DNA of 9,936 nucleotides from an uncultured Oscillospiraceae bacterium (GTDB lineage Bacteria > Bacillota > Clostridia > Oscillospirales > Oscillospiraceae), in the NCBI GenBank assembly GCA_934655935.1, contig CAKUHJ010000068.1, positions 1 through 9,936 on the forward strand. The letters run 5' to 3'. Position numbers and translations under genes: made by a program. Positions within the stretch are counted from its first letter, which is position 1. Every line of letters begins with the position of its first letter. Below the pieces are notes generated by a model, which made no database searches, was not told the origin of the DNA, and saw nothing but the letters and a program-made list of their open reading frames with translations. Shown in pieces: positions 1 to 7,174 of the stretch.

Positions 1-232
1 TGACGTCGTCGTTGCTCTCCAGAATCCGCTTGGAGACGTCAATGCCGTTGATGAACGGGATGTTGATGTCCATGATAACAATCTGCGGATGGTACTGCTC
101 AAACAGCTCCAGCGCCTGGATGCCGTTCTCCGCCTCCGCGCACAGCTGCAGGCCGAGCTTATCAAACGGAATGGCAGACTGGATGCGCTTGCGCACCAAC
201 CGGTCGTCGTCCACGATCATCAGATTATACAT
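1..232 (-). CDS. YesN-type response regulator, N-terminal receiver domain (partial, cut by window edge)
   Basis: Only the first 77 residues lie in the window. They form the start of a CheY-like receiver domain: a hydrophobic first strand followed by the acidic pocket (VDDD, residues 7-10), and the phospho-acceptor Asp55 in IVIMD, followed by INIPFINGID, which matches the usual D-x-x-M/I-P-x-x-x-G pattern. The ATG at 232 has a GGAGG eight bases upstream, inside the end of the sensor-kinase gene, and the two genes overlap by 8 bases, so they are translationally coupled. Pairing with a YesM-type kinase makes a YesN-type regulator with a C-terminal AraC-like DNA-binding domain the likely full product, but that part is outside the window. 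It would take phosphate from the neighbouring kinase and regulate transcription, plausibly of this same operon (inference). Confidence 0.9.
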   Translation of the reverse strand, partial: MYNLMIVDDDRLVRKRIQSAIPFDKLGLQLCAEAENGIQALELFEQYHPQIVIMDINIPFINGIDVSKRILESNDDV

Positions 233-2018
233 GCTCCGCTCCTCCGTCCTTGTTCAGCGGAATCCGGATTGTCACCGCCGTGTATTCCCCAAATTCACTG
301 CTGACGGTAACCTCGCCCTCCGGCCCATAGAACATGCCGATGCGCCTTGCGATGTTCCAGAGCGCAAAGCTTCCGTCCCCCGGCTCCGGCGAGGCAATCC
401 GCTTGCGGAGCGCCTGAAGCTCCGCCTCGTCCATGCCGACGCCGTCGTCCCGGACCGTGACGACCAGGAAGCGCCCTGCCCTGCAGGCCCGGATGCTGAT
501 CGTGCCGTCGGAGAAGTTGCCCTCAAAGCCGTGCAGCACCGAATTTTCCACGATCGGCTGCAGCAGCATATGCAGCATCGGCTGCTCCCGCAGCTCCGGC
601 GGGACGTCCGTCTGCAGCGTGAAGTTCTTCATCCGGCACAGATTCTGCAGGTTCAGATAGGCGTCCACATGCTGCAGCTCCGTGTCGAGCGTCACAATCC
701 GGTTTCCGCTCTGCAGCGAAAGCTTGAAGAAGCGGCTGAGCTCCTCCAGAATCTGCGCCGCATGGCGTCCGTCGCCATCCTCGATCAGATACAGCGCCGA
801 ATCCAGCGTATTGTACAGAAGGTGCGGGTTGATCTGCGCCTGCAGAAGGCGCATCTCGCTCTCCTTACGCAGGTCCTGCTCCCGGCTGAGCTCGGAGAAC
901 TGCGCCAGAAGACTCTCCATCAGAAGGTTAAAGGAGTCGCCCAGATAGCCGATCTCATCCGAGCGGTTCAGATTGGAGCGCGCAGTCAGATCGCCGCGCT
1001 CCACGCGGAGCATGGTCTGCTTGAGCTGCACCAGCGGCTGGGCCAGGCGGCTGGAGAGAAAGCGCGCCGTCGCCACCGAGATAAAAAGGCCCACCAGCGC
1101 CGTCGCAGCCGCAGCCAGGGTCAGCAGGCGCTGCGAAGCGCGCAGCGATTCCGAGCCCGCGCTCGTCACAAGCCAGGCGGAAATTGTCGGCAGGTAGTTA
1201 AAGAACCGGTACTGCGCGTTTCCGCTGCGCACCACGAAGGACTTTTTCTCATTCTTTTCCAGCTGCTCCAGCGTCTGCTCGTCCGCCGGCTGGCCGATCA
1301 GGCTCTTGTCCACTGCGGAAATGACCGTGCCCTTCGCAGAAAGAATGCAGCTCCCCTGCCCCATATAGCTGTAAAGGTCGCAGAGCTTGCTTTCCGAGAG
1401 GTAGAGCACCATGCACAGCTTTTTCGGCGTGCTTTCGGTCATAGGCGTCAGCTCGCGGTAATTGACAATCGCTCTGCCCTGGTTGGAGCTGGCCATGGAG
1501 AGCTGCACCGGCTCCTTTTCGCAGAAATACCAGGTGGAATTCTGCCACTGCGCAGCTTCCGGAAGACTCCCGAAATAATCCCGGCAGCTTTCATAATCCG
1601 AATACGGAAGGTCGAGGCCGGACTTGGTATTGACCGCGCCCTTGAGATTGTCGTAAATCCCCATGCAGGAGATTCTGTCGCTGTAGGAAATGGCAGAGAG
1701 CATCGCGTGGCGGATCACCGTAAAGGAGGACGGAATCTTGCTGGCGTCCTGCGTCAGCTGCGCAAGCGTTTCATCCTGCAGGAACACCGCGTGAATCACG
1801 TCGTTGATATGGGAAAACTCCCGGTCGACCGTTTCCGCGCAGGTCTCGGCCGTCGATTTCTTCATTTCGTTGTTGATTTCCATCACCGTTCTGCCGGACA
1901 CGCCGTAAAGCGTCACCAGCCCCACCGTCAGAATGACGATGGAGGCTGTGACGATGGCCACAAACAGCTGTGTGGAATACATGTATTTCTGTCCCTTACG
2001 GTGCTTGCGGATGCTCAT
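225..2018 (-). CDS. YesM-type membrane sensor histidine kinase
   Basis: Protein of 597 residues with the full layout of the LytS/YesM kinase family. There is a short basic N-terminus, membrane segment 1 at about 17-40, an extracytoplasmic sensor region of about 255 residues, membrane segment 2 at about 297-318, a HAMP linker at about 319-371, then the His_kinase domain with the phospho-acceptor His399 in QAQINPHLLYNTLD. The GHKL ATPase domain shows the N-box (Asn492 in PIVENSVLHG) and the G1 box (DDGVG, 524-528). The usual GxGLxN second glycine box is altered to GSFALWN (549-555). Start choice: an AAAGGA lies 7 bases before the ATG at 2018; an ATG at 2024 is too close to it, and the upstream open frame to 2096 runs into nagA. 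The gene follows nagA by 31 bases and overlaps the response regulator by 8. It probably senses an extracellular sugar, directly or through a binding protein (inference). Confidence 0.93.
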   Translation of the reverse strand: MSIRKHRKGQKYMYSTQLFVAIVTASIVILTVGLVTLYGVSGRTVMEINNEMKKSTAETCAETVDREFSHINDVIHAVFLQDETLAQLTQDASKIPSSFTVIRHAMLSAISYSDRISCMGIYDNLKGAVNTKSGLDLPYSDYESCRDYFGSLPEAAQWQNSTWYFCEKEPVQLSMASSNQGRAIVNYRELTPMTESTPKKLCMVLYLSESKLCDLYSYMGQGSCILSAKGTVISAVDKSLIGQPADEQTLEQLEKNEKKSFVVRSGNAQYRFFNYLPTISAWLVTSAGSESLRASQRLLTLAAAATALVGLFISVATARFLSSRLAQPLVQLKQTMLRVERGDLTARSNLNRSDEIGYLGDSFNLLMESLLAQFSELSREQDLRKESEMRLLQAQINPHLLYNTLDSALYLIEDGDGRHAAQILEELSRFFKLSLQSGNRIVTLDTELQHVDAYLNLQNLCRMKNFTLQTDVPPELREQPMLHMLLQPIVENSVLHGFEGNFSDGTISIRACRAGRFLVVTVRDDGVGMDEAELQALRKRIASPEPGDGSFALWNIARRIGMFYGPEGEVTVSSEFGEYTAVTIRIPLNKDGGAEHV

Positions 2019-2049
2019 GATCATTTCCTTTCCGGAGCTTGCGGGCAGA

Positions 2050-3216
2050 TCAGGCGTTGTCCACCGCGCACTCGCCCTGCAGGAAAACCTTTTCAATATG
2101 AATCGCGTCGTCCATCAGAAGAAGGTTTGCGGTCTTTCCGGCGGCAATCGAGCCGATCTGCTGATCCAGGCCCAGAAGCTTCGCCGGGTTGAGGCTTGCC
2201 ATGCGCACAGCGTGGCACAGGCCGTAGCCGCTGTGGGTCATCATGTTGCGGCAGGCGTTGTCCATCGTCAGATGGCTTCCGGCCAGCCAGCCTGTCTCGT
2301 CATAATTGAGGTCGGGTCCGAACGGGACGCGCTCGGGGTCGTTTTTATAGGCGCCGTTGGACTTGTCGCACATGGAGTCGGTGATCAGGATCATCTTCTC
2401 CACGCCCTTCGTGCGCGCATAGAGCTTCACCAGGCCCGGCACCACATGAACGGCGTTCCGGTCGCAGATGAGCTCTGCGTAGACGTCCGGGTTGTAGAGC
2501 GCGTATTCGTCTCCGCCCGCGCCGTTGAGGCCCTTCACCGCGCCGCCGCAGTTGCCGCCGTCGCAGATGTGCGTGCGCACGCGCAGGCCGTAGTGCTCCA
2601 GACGCTTGCAGGCCTCGTAGCTCGCGTTCGAATGGCCGACCGCAAAGAGCACGTTGGGATTGACCTTTTTTGCATAGGCCATGAATTCTTCGATGTTCTC
2701 CCGGTCCGGGTCAATTGCCCAGACGCGGACCATATCGCCCAGACCGTCCACGAGGGGCATATAGTCCTCCGCGTGCGTGCCGGGCCGCCACTTCATACCG
2801 GATTGGAAGCTGCCGCTGCCGTTCATGAAGGGGCCCTCCATGTAAAGGCCGTTCATAATCCTGCCTGCGCCGCTGAGGCTCGCCTGCTTCACGCGCTTAG
2901 CGCCCTCCAGCATGCCCTCGAGTGACATATTGGCATAGAAGGTCGGAAGCACAGTCGTCGTGCCGTGCTTCAGGAAGTGCTCCGCGCAGCGCACAGGCGT
3001 CTCGTCAAAATTTGCAGGGCCGCAGCCGTGGCAGTGGATGTCGACAAAGCCGGGCGCGGTGTACTTTCCGCCGGCGTCGATCCGCTCCGTTCCCTCCGGA
3101 ATCTGCACCTCGTCGCGCCAGCCGGCCGCGGCAATTTTATCGCCGTCGATCAGCACTGCGCCGTCCCAGATAATTCCGTCTTCCATGATCAGCTTGGTAT
3201 TGACAATTGCTTTCAT
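2050..3216 (-). CDS. nagA: NagA-like N-acetyl-amino-sugar(-6-phosphate) deacetylase, divergent substrate loop
   Basis: Protein of 388 residues, the usual NagA length, of the amidohydrolase superfamily. Family members remove acetate from GlcNAc-6-phosphate in the cytoplasm. Visible motifs: PGFVDIHCHG with the metal-type HxH (His61, His63), HGTTTVLPT (84-92), YMEGPF with Glu127, GHSNASYE with His195, TH with His216, His257 in RNAVHVVPG, catalytic Asp280 in ILITDSM, LAGSHLTMDNACRN (311-324) and the C-terminal NPAKLLGL with GSIAAGKTANLLLMD. All metal and catalytic positions are kept. The odd part follows His216: the usual LYNAM/LFNAM substrate loop is replaced by ICDGGNCGG, and the phosphate-contacting Arg expected after it is not evident. 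The start at 3216 matches the family N-terminus but has AAAGGA 12 bases upstream, which is long. A GTG at 3345 with better spacing would add 43 residues. The gene follows the nagB pair and precedes the kinase. The true substrate may differ from GlcNAc-6-P. Confidence 0.9.
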   Translation of the reverse strand: MKAIVNTKLIMEDGIIWDGAVLIDGDKIAAAGWRDEVQIPEGTERIDAGGKYTAPGFVDIHCHGCGPANFDETPVRCAEHFLKHGTTTVLPTFYANMSLEGMLEGAKRVKQASLSGAGRIMNGLYMEGPFMNGSGSFQSGMKWRPGTHAEDYMPLVDGLGDMVRVWAIDPDRENIEEFMAYAKKVNPNVLFAVGHSNASYEACKRLEHYGLRVRTHICDGGNCGGAVKGLNGAGGDEYALYNPDVYAELICDRNAVHVVPGLVKLYARTKGVEKMILITDSMCDKSNGAYKNDPERVPFGPDLNYDETGWLAGSHLTMDNACRNMMTHSGYGLCHAVRMASLNPAKLLGLDQQIGSIAAGKTANLLLMDDAIHIEKVFLQGECAVDNA

Positions 3217-3345
3217 TATTTGAGCATGTCCTTTCTGTATACAATCCGATTCACCCCCCATTTTCTTCCGGAGGATGAAAACACGCTGAGGGGTGCCGCT
3301 CTGCGGCACCCCCAGCATCCGAGGAAATGAGAGCTCCTTATTCAC
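3217..3345 (-). other. Alternative GTG start giving a 43-residue N-terminal extension of the nagA-like gene
   Basis: On the minus strand a GTG at 3345-3343 is preceded by GGAGG (3352-3356) with a 6-base spacer, better placed than the signal before the ATG at 3216. The frame stays open and in phase with nagA for all 43 intervening codons. The extension would begin (M)NKELSFPRML, passes through the strong hairpin at 3285-3316, and has no resemblance to the N-terminus of NagA enzymes. It could be a true extension, a short translated leader, or chance. Confidence 0.3.
3285..3316 (-). terminator. Strong GC-rich hairpin between the nagB-like and nagA genes (attenuator or weak terminator)
   Basis: The arms 3290-3299 and 3303-3312 (GGGGTGCCGC and GCGGCACCCC) pair perfectly over 10 bp with a 3-base loop. 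Four more pairs (3285-3288 with 3313-3316) extend the stem past one bulged A. In the direction of operon transcription it is followed by GTGTTTTCATCC, a short T run only, so it may terminate part of the transcripts or protect the upstream mRNA end rather than end the operon completely. Confidence 0.6.
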
Positions 3346-3384
3346 GTTTTCCCTCCTGCCGGAAAACGGAATTCGGCAATCAGG

Positions 3385-3422
3385 CGCTTTCTGCCGGGAA
3401 ACCGGGTGTTTCTCAGAAAGCG
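3385..3422 (-). other. Inverted repeat spanning the stop codon of the downstream nagB-like gene
   Basis: CGCTTTCTG (3385-3393) and CAGAAAGCG (3414-3422) form a perfect 9-bp stem. Inside it, CCGG (3394-3397) and CCGG (3402-3405) can form a smaller stem with a 4-base loop. The TGA stop of the gene (3415-3413) lies within the outer stem. No T run follows in the direction of transcription, so it looks like an mRNA-end structure rather than a terminator. Confidence 0.45.
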
Positions 3423-4348
3423 ATCAGGTCCATCGGCGCAATCGGGCGGGCCATGTCTTCGCTGACATAGATCGTGCCCTTTGTGAGCTGATAGATCGAG
3501 GCGGGAATTTCCTTGCACACCGGGCCGTAGATCTGAAGGCGGGATACCATGCGCTCCCAGGAGCTGTAGCCGCCGCAGAAGCCGAGGTCGTGCCGCTCGA
3601 GATGGTCTCTGGCGTGCATGACATCGCGCGGGCCGATGGAGACGGAATAGGCCGGCGTATGATAGAGGTCGCCGCCGCCGAAGCCCGTCGAGTTCTGGAT
3701 GATGGTCAGGCGGTGGTTGTCCACAAAGCCTGCCTTGAGCGTCAGGAACTCCTCGAGCGTGTCGGCCTTGAACTTCTTCGTGGCCGGGTCGATAAACGCG
3801 GTGTGGCCGATCCAGCCGGTGGCGGAGATGATCAGGTCCGCGCCGCCGTCGCCGGTTTCGTCGATGAGGTCGGAGTAAACGCCGATATTCTCGTTGGTGT
3901 AATAGTGCATCTGGCTGAGCTTCGGGCGCAGGTCCTCGCGGAACTGCATGTAGAACTCCCGCATGAAATGGCCTCCCAGCGACGGGCCGTAGGTGATGGG
4001 CGCGACGTTGCCGTCCTCATCGGCCCACTCGTCCATGCAGAAGGCATGGATGTTGCGGGCGGAGATGTTGTTGCGATTGCACATATGGGCAACCGTGGAG
4101 TAGATATTCTTCCAGGAGTTCGGGAAGACGATGACGGTCTTCTTATCCTCCAGGTCCGAGCGCAGCACCCAGTTGAAAAGCTCGGCTGCCACCGCGCTGG
4201 ACGGATGCGGCACCACGCGGACGCTGTAGCCGTTGGCGTTGGTGGTTTCCATCTCCTCACGGCGGATGTTGCGGCAATGCTCCAGAACAGCCTTGTCCTG
4301 CGTCGGAATCCACTTGGAGGGATTAAAATCAAACAGATTACGATTCAT
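3413..4348 (-). CDS. NagB-like glucosamine-6-phosphate isomerase/deaminase family protein (more conserved member of the pair)
   Basis: Protein of 311 residues, longer than E. coli NagB (266). It belongs to the NagB/6-phosphogluconolactonase-type fold, whose best-known members convert glucosamine-6-phosphate to fructose-6-phosphate and ammonia. Recognisable motifs: CMDEW (104-108) matches the NMDEY motif carrying the catalytic Asp72 of E. coli NagB; GWIGHTAFIDP (178-188) matches GNDGHIAFNEP and keeps the His (His182), while the Asp141 position is Ile180 and Glu148 is Asp187; SVSIGPRDVMHARD (235-248) matches the conserved late segment, followed by YGPV. The usual phosphate loop PTGGTP is replaced by PHPSSA (47-52), and the active-site Lys208 position appears to be Glu. 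The ATG at 4348 has GGAGG seven bases upstream, inside the end of its paralogue, which stops 2 bases earlier. It may be the catalytic subunit; the substrate is not settled. Confidence 0.82.
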   Translation of the reverse strand: MNRNLFDFNPSKWIPTQDKAVLEHCRNIRREEMETTNANGYSVRVVPHPSSAVAAELFNWVLRSDLEDKKTVIVFPNSWKNIYSTVAHMCNRNNISARNIHAFCMDEWADEDGNVAPITYGPSLGGHFMREFYMQFREDLRPKLSQMHYYTNENIGVYSDLIDETGDGGADLIISATGWIGHTAFIDPATKKFKADTLEEFLTLKAGFVDNHRLTIIQNSTGFGGGDLYHTPAYSVSIGPRDVMHARDHLERHDLGFCGGYSSWERMVSRLQIYGPVCKEIPASIYQLTKGTIYVSEDMARPIAPMDLIAF

Positions 4349-4350
4349 AC

Positions 4351-5340
4351 TTACACCTCCGCATTCTCTTTCTTTGCAATTTCGGCGAGCGCACCGGCAA
4401 GCCAGTCCTCATCCGGCGAATAGACGCCGGGGCTTGCCACAGCCTCGGACATATAGCATACGCCCTTCAGCGTGCGGATGAGCGAGCCGGGGTTGTTGGG
4501 CGCAACGGGCGCAAAGAACGCCAGCTTGGAAGCAAATTTCTGCTGCGAGGGGCTGCCGCCGCAGGGCGTCAGGTACTCAACGTCGAAGATTTCCTTCGCG
4601 GCAACCAGGTCCTTCGGGCCGACGGTTGCGGCGCAGGGCGGGACGTTGGTGATATCGCCGGAGCAGCCGAACATGCCGCGCAGACTGTCAAAGGCGATGG
4701 TCTCCGGCATGGGCGTGACCAGGCGCGAGCCCATGGCGCGGAACTCCTCCATGCTCTTTGCCGGGAAGCTCTCGGCGTCAATCGCGCCAATGCCGCCGGA
4801 CCAGCTCAATGCCGTATAGGCAACGTCCGCACCGCCCAGGGCCGCAAGCTCATCCGAATAGGAGCTGACGTTTTCCTTTGTGAAGAAATGAATCTGCTCC
4901 ATGGGCATGCGCAGATGCTCCTGCAGGCGCTCGTAGAAATAGCGCATGAAGTGGCCGCTGCGGCTGTAGGGGCTATGCCAGGGCGCAACGTCGCCATTTT
5001 CGTTCGCGTACTCATACAGGAAGAACACATGCACGTTCCGGCAGCTGACCTGATACTTGTTGAGGCTTTCCACCACGCTCATGAAAACTGCGTTTTCCGG
5101 CGACGGAAGAATCACAACCAGCTTTTCATTCTGAAGGTCCGAGCGCTTGATCCGGTAAAACAGATCCACCGCGAAATAATTGTGCACATCCGGAACAATG
5201 AAAAGCTCGAAATCAGGATTTTCAAAGTTTTTTCCGGCATGGGCGCGGAAATCCTCCTTGCCAGCCTGATCCAGCGCCGCACGGTCCTGAATCGGCAGCC
5301 AGGGAGCCGGCGCAAATTCGAACTGATTGACAAATGCCAT
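4351..5340 (-). CDS. NagB-like paralogue lacking catalytic residues (putative pseudoenzyme partner)
   Basis: Protein of 329 residues, clearly paralogous end to end with the next gene: W(L/I)P-x-QD near the N-terminus, RSDL at 67-70, RNVHVFFLYEYANENGDVAP (101-120), SGHFMRYFYE (128-137), ENVSSYSD, VGPKDLVAAKE (240-250). The catalytic positions differ. The Asp of the MDE motif is Tyr109 (LYEY), and the GH pair is GG (Gly182, Gly183), so the catalytic His is lost. The phosphate loop position reads PDVHNY. Only the Asp188 and Glu110 equivalents remain. The start at 5340 has AGGAGG 8 bases upstream; a TTG at 5346 would sit too close to it. The tandem arrangement with a 2-base gap suggests co-translation and perhaps a heteromer with the more conserved paralogue (inference). 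It may alternatively have another activity or a sugar-sensing role. Confidence 0.8.
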   Translation of the reverse strand: MAFVNQFEFAPAPWLPIQDRAALDQAGKEDFRAHAGKNFENPDFELFIVPDVHNYFAVDLFYRIKRSDLQNEKLVVILPSPENAVFMSVVESLNKYQVSCRNVHVFFLYEYANENGDVAPWHSPYSRSGHFMRYFYERLQEHLRMPMEQIHFFTKENVSSYSDELAALGGADVAYTALSWSGGIGAIDAESFPAKSMEEFRAMGSRLVTPMPETIAFDSLRGMFGCSGDITNVPPCAATVGPKDLVAAKEIFDVEYLTPCGGSPSQQKFASKLAFFAPVAPNNPGSLIRTLKGVCYMSEAVASPGVYSPDEDWLAGALAEIAKKENAEV

Positions 5341-5348
5341 TGACAATT

Positions 5349-5354
5349 CCTCCT
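5349..5354 (-). promoter_or_regulatory. Ribosome binding site deciding the start of the upstream nagB-like gene
   Basis: On the minus strand this reads AGGAGG, 8 bases before the ATG at 5340 and only 2 before an in-frame TTG at 5346. The spacing favours the ATG. Confidence 0.7.
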
Positions 5355-5362
5355 ATTTTTCA

Positions 5363-5374
5363 GTGCCGAAGCAC
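5363..5374 (-). other. Small UUCG-tetraloop hairpin between permease 2 and the nagB-like pair
   Basis: On the minus strand it reads GTGCTTCGGCAC, a 4-bp stem closed by a C(UUCG)G loop, in the 60-base gap after the permease 2 stop and before the ribosome binding site. There is no following T run (the sequence after it is A-rich), so it is not a convincing terminator. Confidence 0.35.
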
Positions 5375-5400
5375 GATTCAACGATTTCTTTGCACGCAGC

Positions 5401-6228
5401 TCAGCCCTTGACTGCGCCGGCGGCAATGCCCTTGACAAAGTATTTCTGCAGGAACAGGAATACAAGAATGATCGGAATGGAGCACATCACAACCGCCGCA
5501 AAGGACTGGCCGTATTCATTGACATACTGGCCGAAGAACTTCTTGACGGACACCATGAGCGTCGGTGTCTTGGAGCTGTTGAGGAAGGACGCGCAGACCA
5601 GATAGTCGTTCCAGACACCGATGCCGTTGCGGATGCAGCACGTGGCGGTAACCGGCGCCTGCAGCGGCAGGAAAATCCGCAAAAAGGTGCCGAACATGCC
5701 GCAGCCGTCGATCATCGCGGCCTCCTCCAGCTCGTTGGGCAGCGACTTCATGAAGCCTGTATAGAGGAAGGTCGCAAACGGAAGGTTCCAGCCCGCCTGA
5801 ATCAGCAGGCAGGACCAGAGATTGTTGTAAAGCCCGACCCGGTTCATAAGCACGACCAGCGGGATAACGCAGCCGATGAACGGCACGACCATCAGCGCAA
5901 CCATAAAGGAATAGGCGACGGTAAAGCGTCTTGCCTTGACTCTTGCCATCACGAAGCCGGCCATGGCGCTGAAAATCACGGTGATGATCATCGAGCCGAT
6001 CGTGATGAAGGCCGTGTTGGACATAGCCTTGAAGAGCTTCATTTTGGAATAGGCAACCTTGAAGTTGTCCAGGGTAAACATCTCCGCGGTCATCTGCAGC
6101 GGATGATAGACGATATCCTCGCGGAGCTTGAAGGCGCTGATTGCGAAGTAAAAAATCGGCATCAGGATAATCAGCGTCAAAAGTAAAAGCATCAGCTCAT
6201 AAAGAGCGTGCCCGATTTTCTTTTTCAT
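5401..6228 (-). CDS. ABC sugar importer permease, MalG/AraQ-like (CUT1 family)
   Basis: Inner-membrane permease of 275 residues, typical length for MalG-type subunits. Hydrophobic segments fall at about 9-31, 72-95, 105-128, 138-158, 190-213 and 243-262. The coupling-helix (EAA) motif ELEEAAMIDGCG-x-x-x-x-FLRIFLPL is at 166-189, and the C-terminal QKYFVKGIAAGAVKG ending is characteristic of the family. The ATG at 6228 overlaps the stop of permease 1 in an ATGA junction, and GGGAGG lies about 10 bases upstream. It forms the translocation pathway with permease 1 and would dock a separately encoded ATPase through the EAA loop. Confidence 0.95.
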   Translation of the reverse strand: MKKKIGHALYELMLLLLTLIILMPIFYFAISAFKLREDIVYHPLQMTAEMFTLDNFKVAYSKMKLFKAMSNTAFITIGSMIITVIFSAMAGFVMARVKARRFTVAYSFMVALMVVPFIGCVIPLVVLMNRVGLYNNLWSCLLIQAGWNLPFATFLYTGFMKSLPNELEEAAMIDGCGMFGTFLRIFLPLQAPVTATCCIRNGIGVWNDYLVCASFLNSSKTPTLMVSVKKFFGQYVNEYGQSFAAVVMCSIPIILVFLFLQKYFVKGIAAGAVKG

Positions 6229-7145
6229 TCGTACACATCCTCCCGTTTCCTGAGCACCACCAGCTGAATGAGCTGAATGAGGGTGATCACAACGATCAGG
6301 ATCACGGACAGCGCCGAGCTCACACCGTAGTTCATGTTGTCAAAGGCGTATTCCTGAATCATCTGCGAGATCAGATGTGTGCTGTAGCCAGGAAGGCCCT
6401 TCGAAATCACGTAGGGAAGCTCATAGGCCTTGAAGGCAGCAATGGATGTGGTGATAAAGTTGATGGTAATGGACGGGGCGAGCATCGGGATGGTGATGCG
6501 CAGCTTCTGCTGGAAGCGGCTTGCGCCGTCGATGGTAGCGGCCTCATAGAGATCCCTCGGAATACCCTGAAGGCCGGCCAGAAAAATGATGATGCACATG
6601 CCCATCTGAACCCAGACCTGCGCGAGGATGACCGCAATGCCGGTCACGCCCCTGGTCTCAAGCCAGTTGACCTTTTCCAGGCCCACCATGGTCAGAAGGG
6701 TGTTGATGATACCATTATTATAGTTGTACATGATGCGCCAGACTACGCCGACGGCGACCGCGCCGAACAACGCCGGAACATACCAGCAGGCGCGGACAAA
6801 CGAGCGGTTGACGTGCGGCCGGTAGTCCGGCTTGTCAAGCGCAAAGGCAATCAGGAGCGAAATGCCAACCGTCAGAATGGTCACGCTGATGGCAAAGATG
6901 AACGTGAAGCCGATCATCTCATTGAAGCCGCGGATGGTGGGAAGCTTGATGTAATTCTGCAGGCCGACAAATTCCAGCGGCACCTTGATTGAGCCGTTCC
7001 ATTTATTGAACGACAGAACGATCACATAAATCAGCGGCACGACAATCAGCGCGCACGCGAACAACAGCGAGGGCAGCATCATATAGGTTCCGTGCCGGAC
7101 TCGCGCGCGAAGATACGCTGGCTGTCGGGGTTTATCTTTTCTCAC
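6225..7145 (-). CDS. ABC sugar importer permease, MalF/UgpA-like (CUT1 family)
   Basis: Membrane permease of 306 residues from the chosen start. A basic N-terminus is followed by hydrophobic segments at about 23-45, 78-103, 118-138, 170-191, 222-240 and 275-298. The EAA motif DLYEAATIDGASRFQQKLRI is at 198-217. The C-terminus ends shortly after the last helix with charged residues. Start choice: AAAGGGAG lies 9 bases before a GTG at 7145 but directly abuts an ATG at 7154. An ATG at 7175 has no ribosome site and sits inside a strong hairpin stem, so 7145 or 7154 is likely. It is coupled to permease 2 by a 4-base overlap and follows the binding-protein gene across a 114-base gap containing that hairpin. 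Confidence 0.93.
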   Translation of the reverse strand: MRKDKPRQPAYLRARVRHGTYMMLPSLLFACALIVVPLIYVIVLSFNKWNGSIKVPLEFVGLQNYIKLPTIRGFNEMIGFTFIFAISVTILTVGISLLIAFALDKPDYRPHVNRSFVRACWYVPALFGAVAVGVVWRIMYNYNNGIINTLLTMVGLEKVNWLETRGVTGIAVILAQVWVQMGMCIIIFLAGLQGIPRDLYEAATIDGASRFQQKLRITIPMLAPSITINFITTSIAAFKAYELPYVISKGLPGYSTHLISQMIQEYAFDNMNYGVSSALSVILIVVITLIQLIQLVVLRKREDVYE

Positions 7146-7174
7146 GGTTCTCATCTCCCTTTGGACAATTTGCA

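Noticed and set aside
2019..2096. 26-residue upstream extension of the sensor kinase
   Set aside because: It overlaps the nagA end, and the AAAGGA site is spaced correctly for the ATG at 2018.
12..2192. Long plus-strand open frame of 726 codons opposite the sensor kinase and nagA end
   Set aside because: It is antisense to a kinase with complete, ordered family motifs, and its translation is rich in Arg, His and Leu with no recognisable domain. It is a shadow produced by GC-rich codon use.
3217..3290. Separate promoter for nagA (TATACA on the minus strand near 3236)
   Set aside because: The -10-like hexamer has no acceptable -35 at the right distance. Read-through from the operon is a sufficient explanation.
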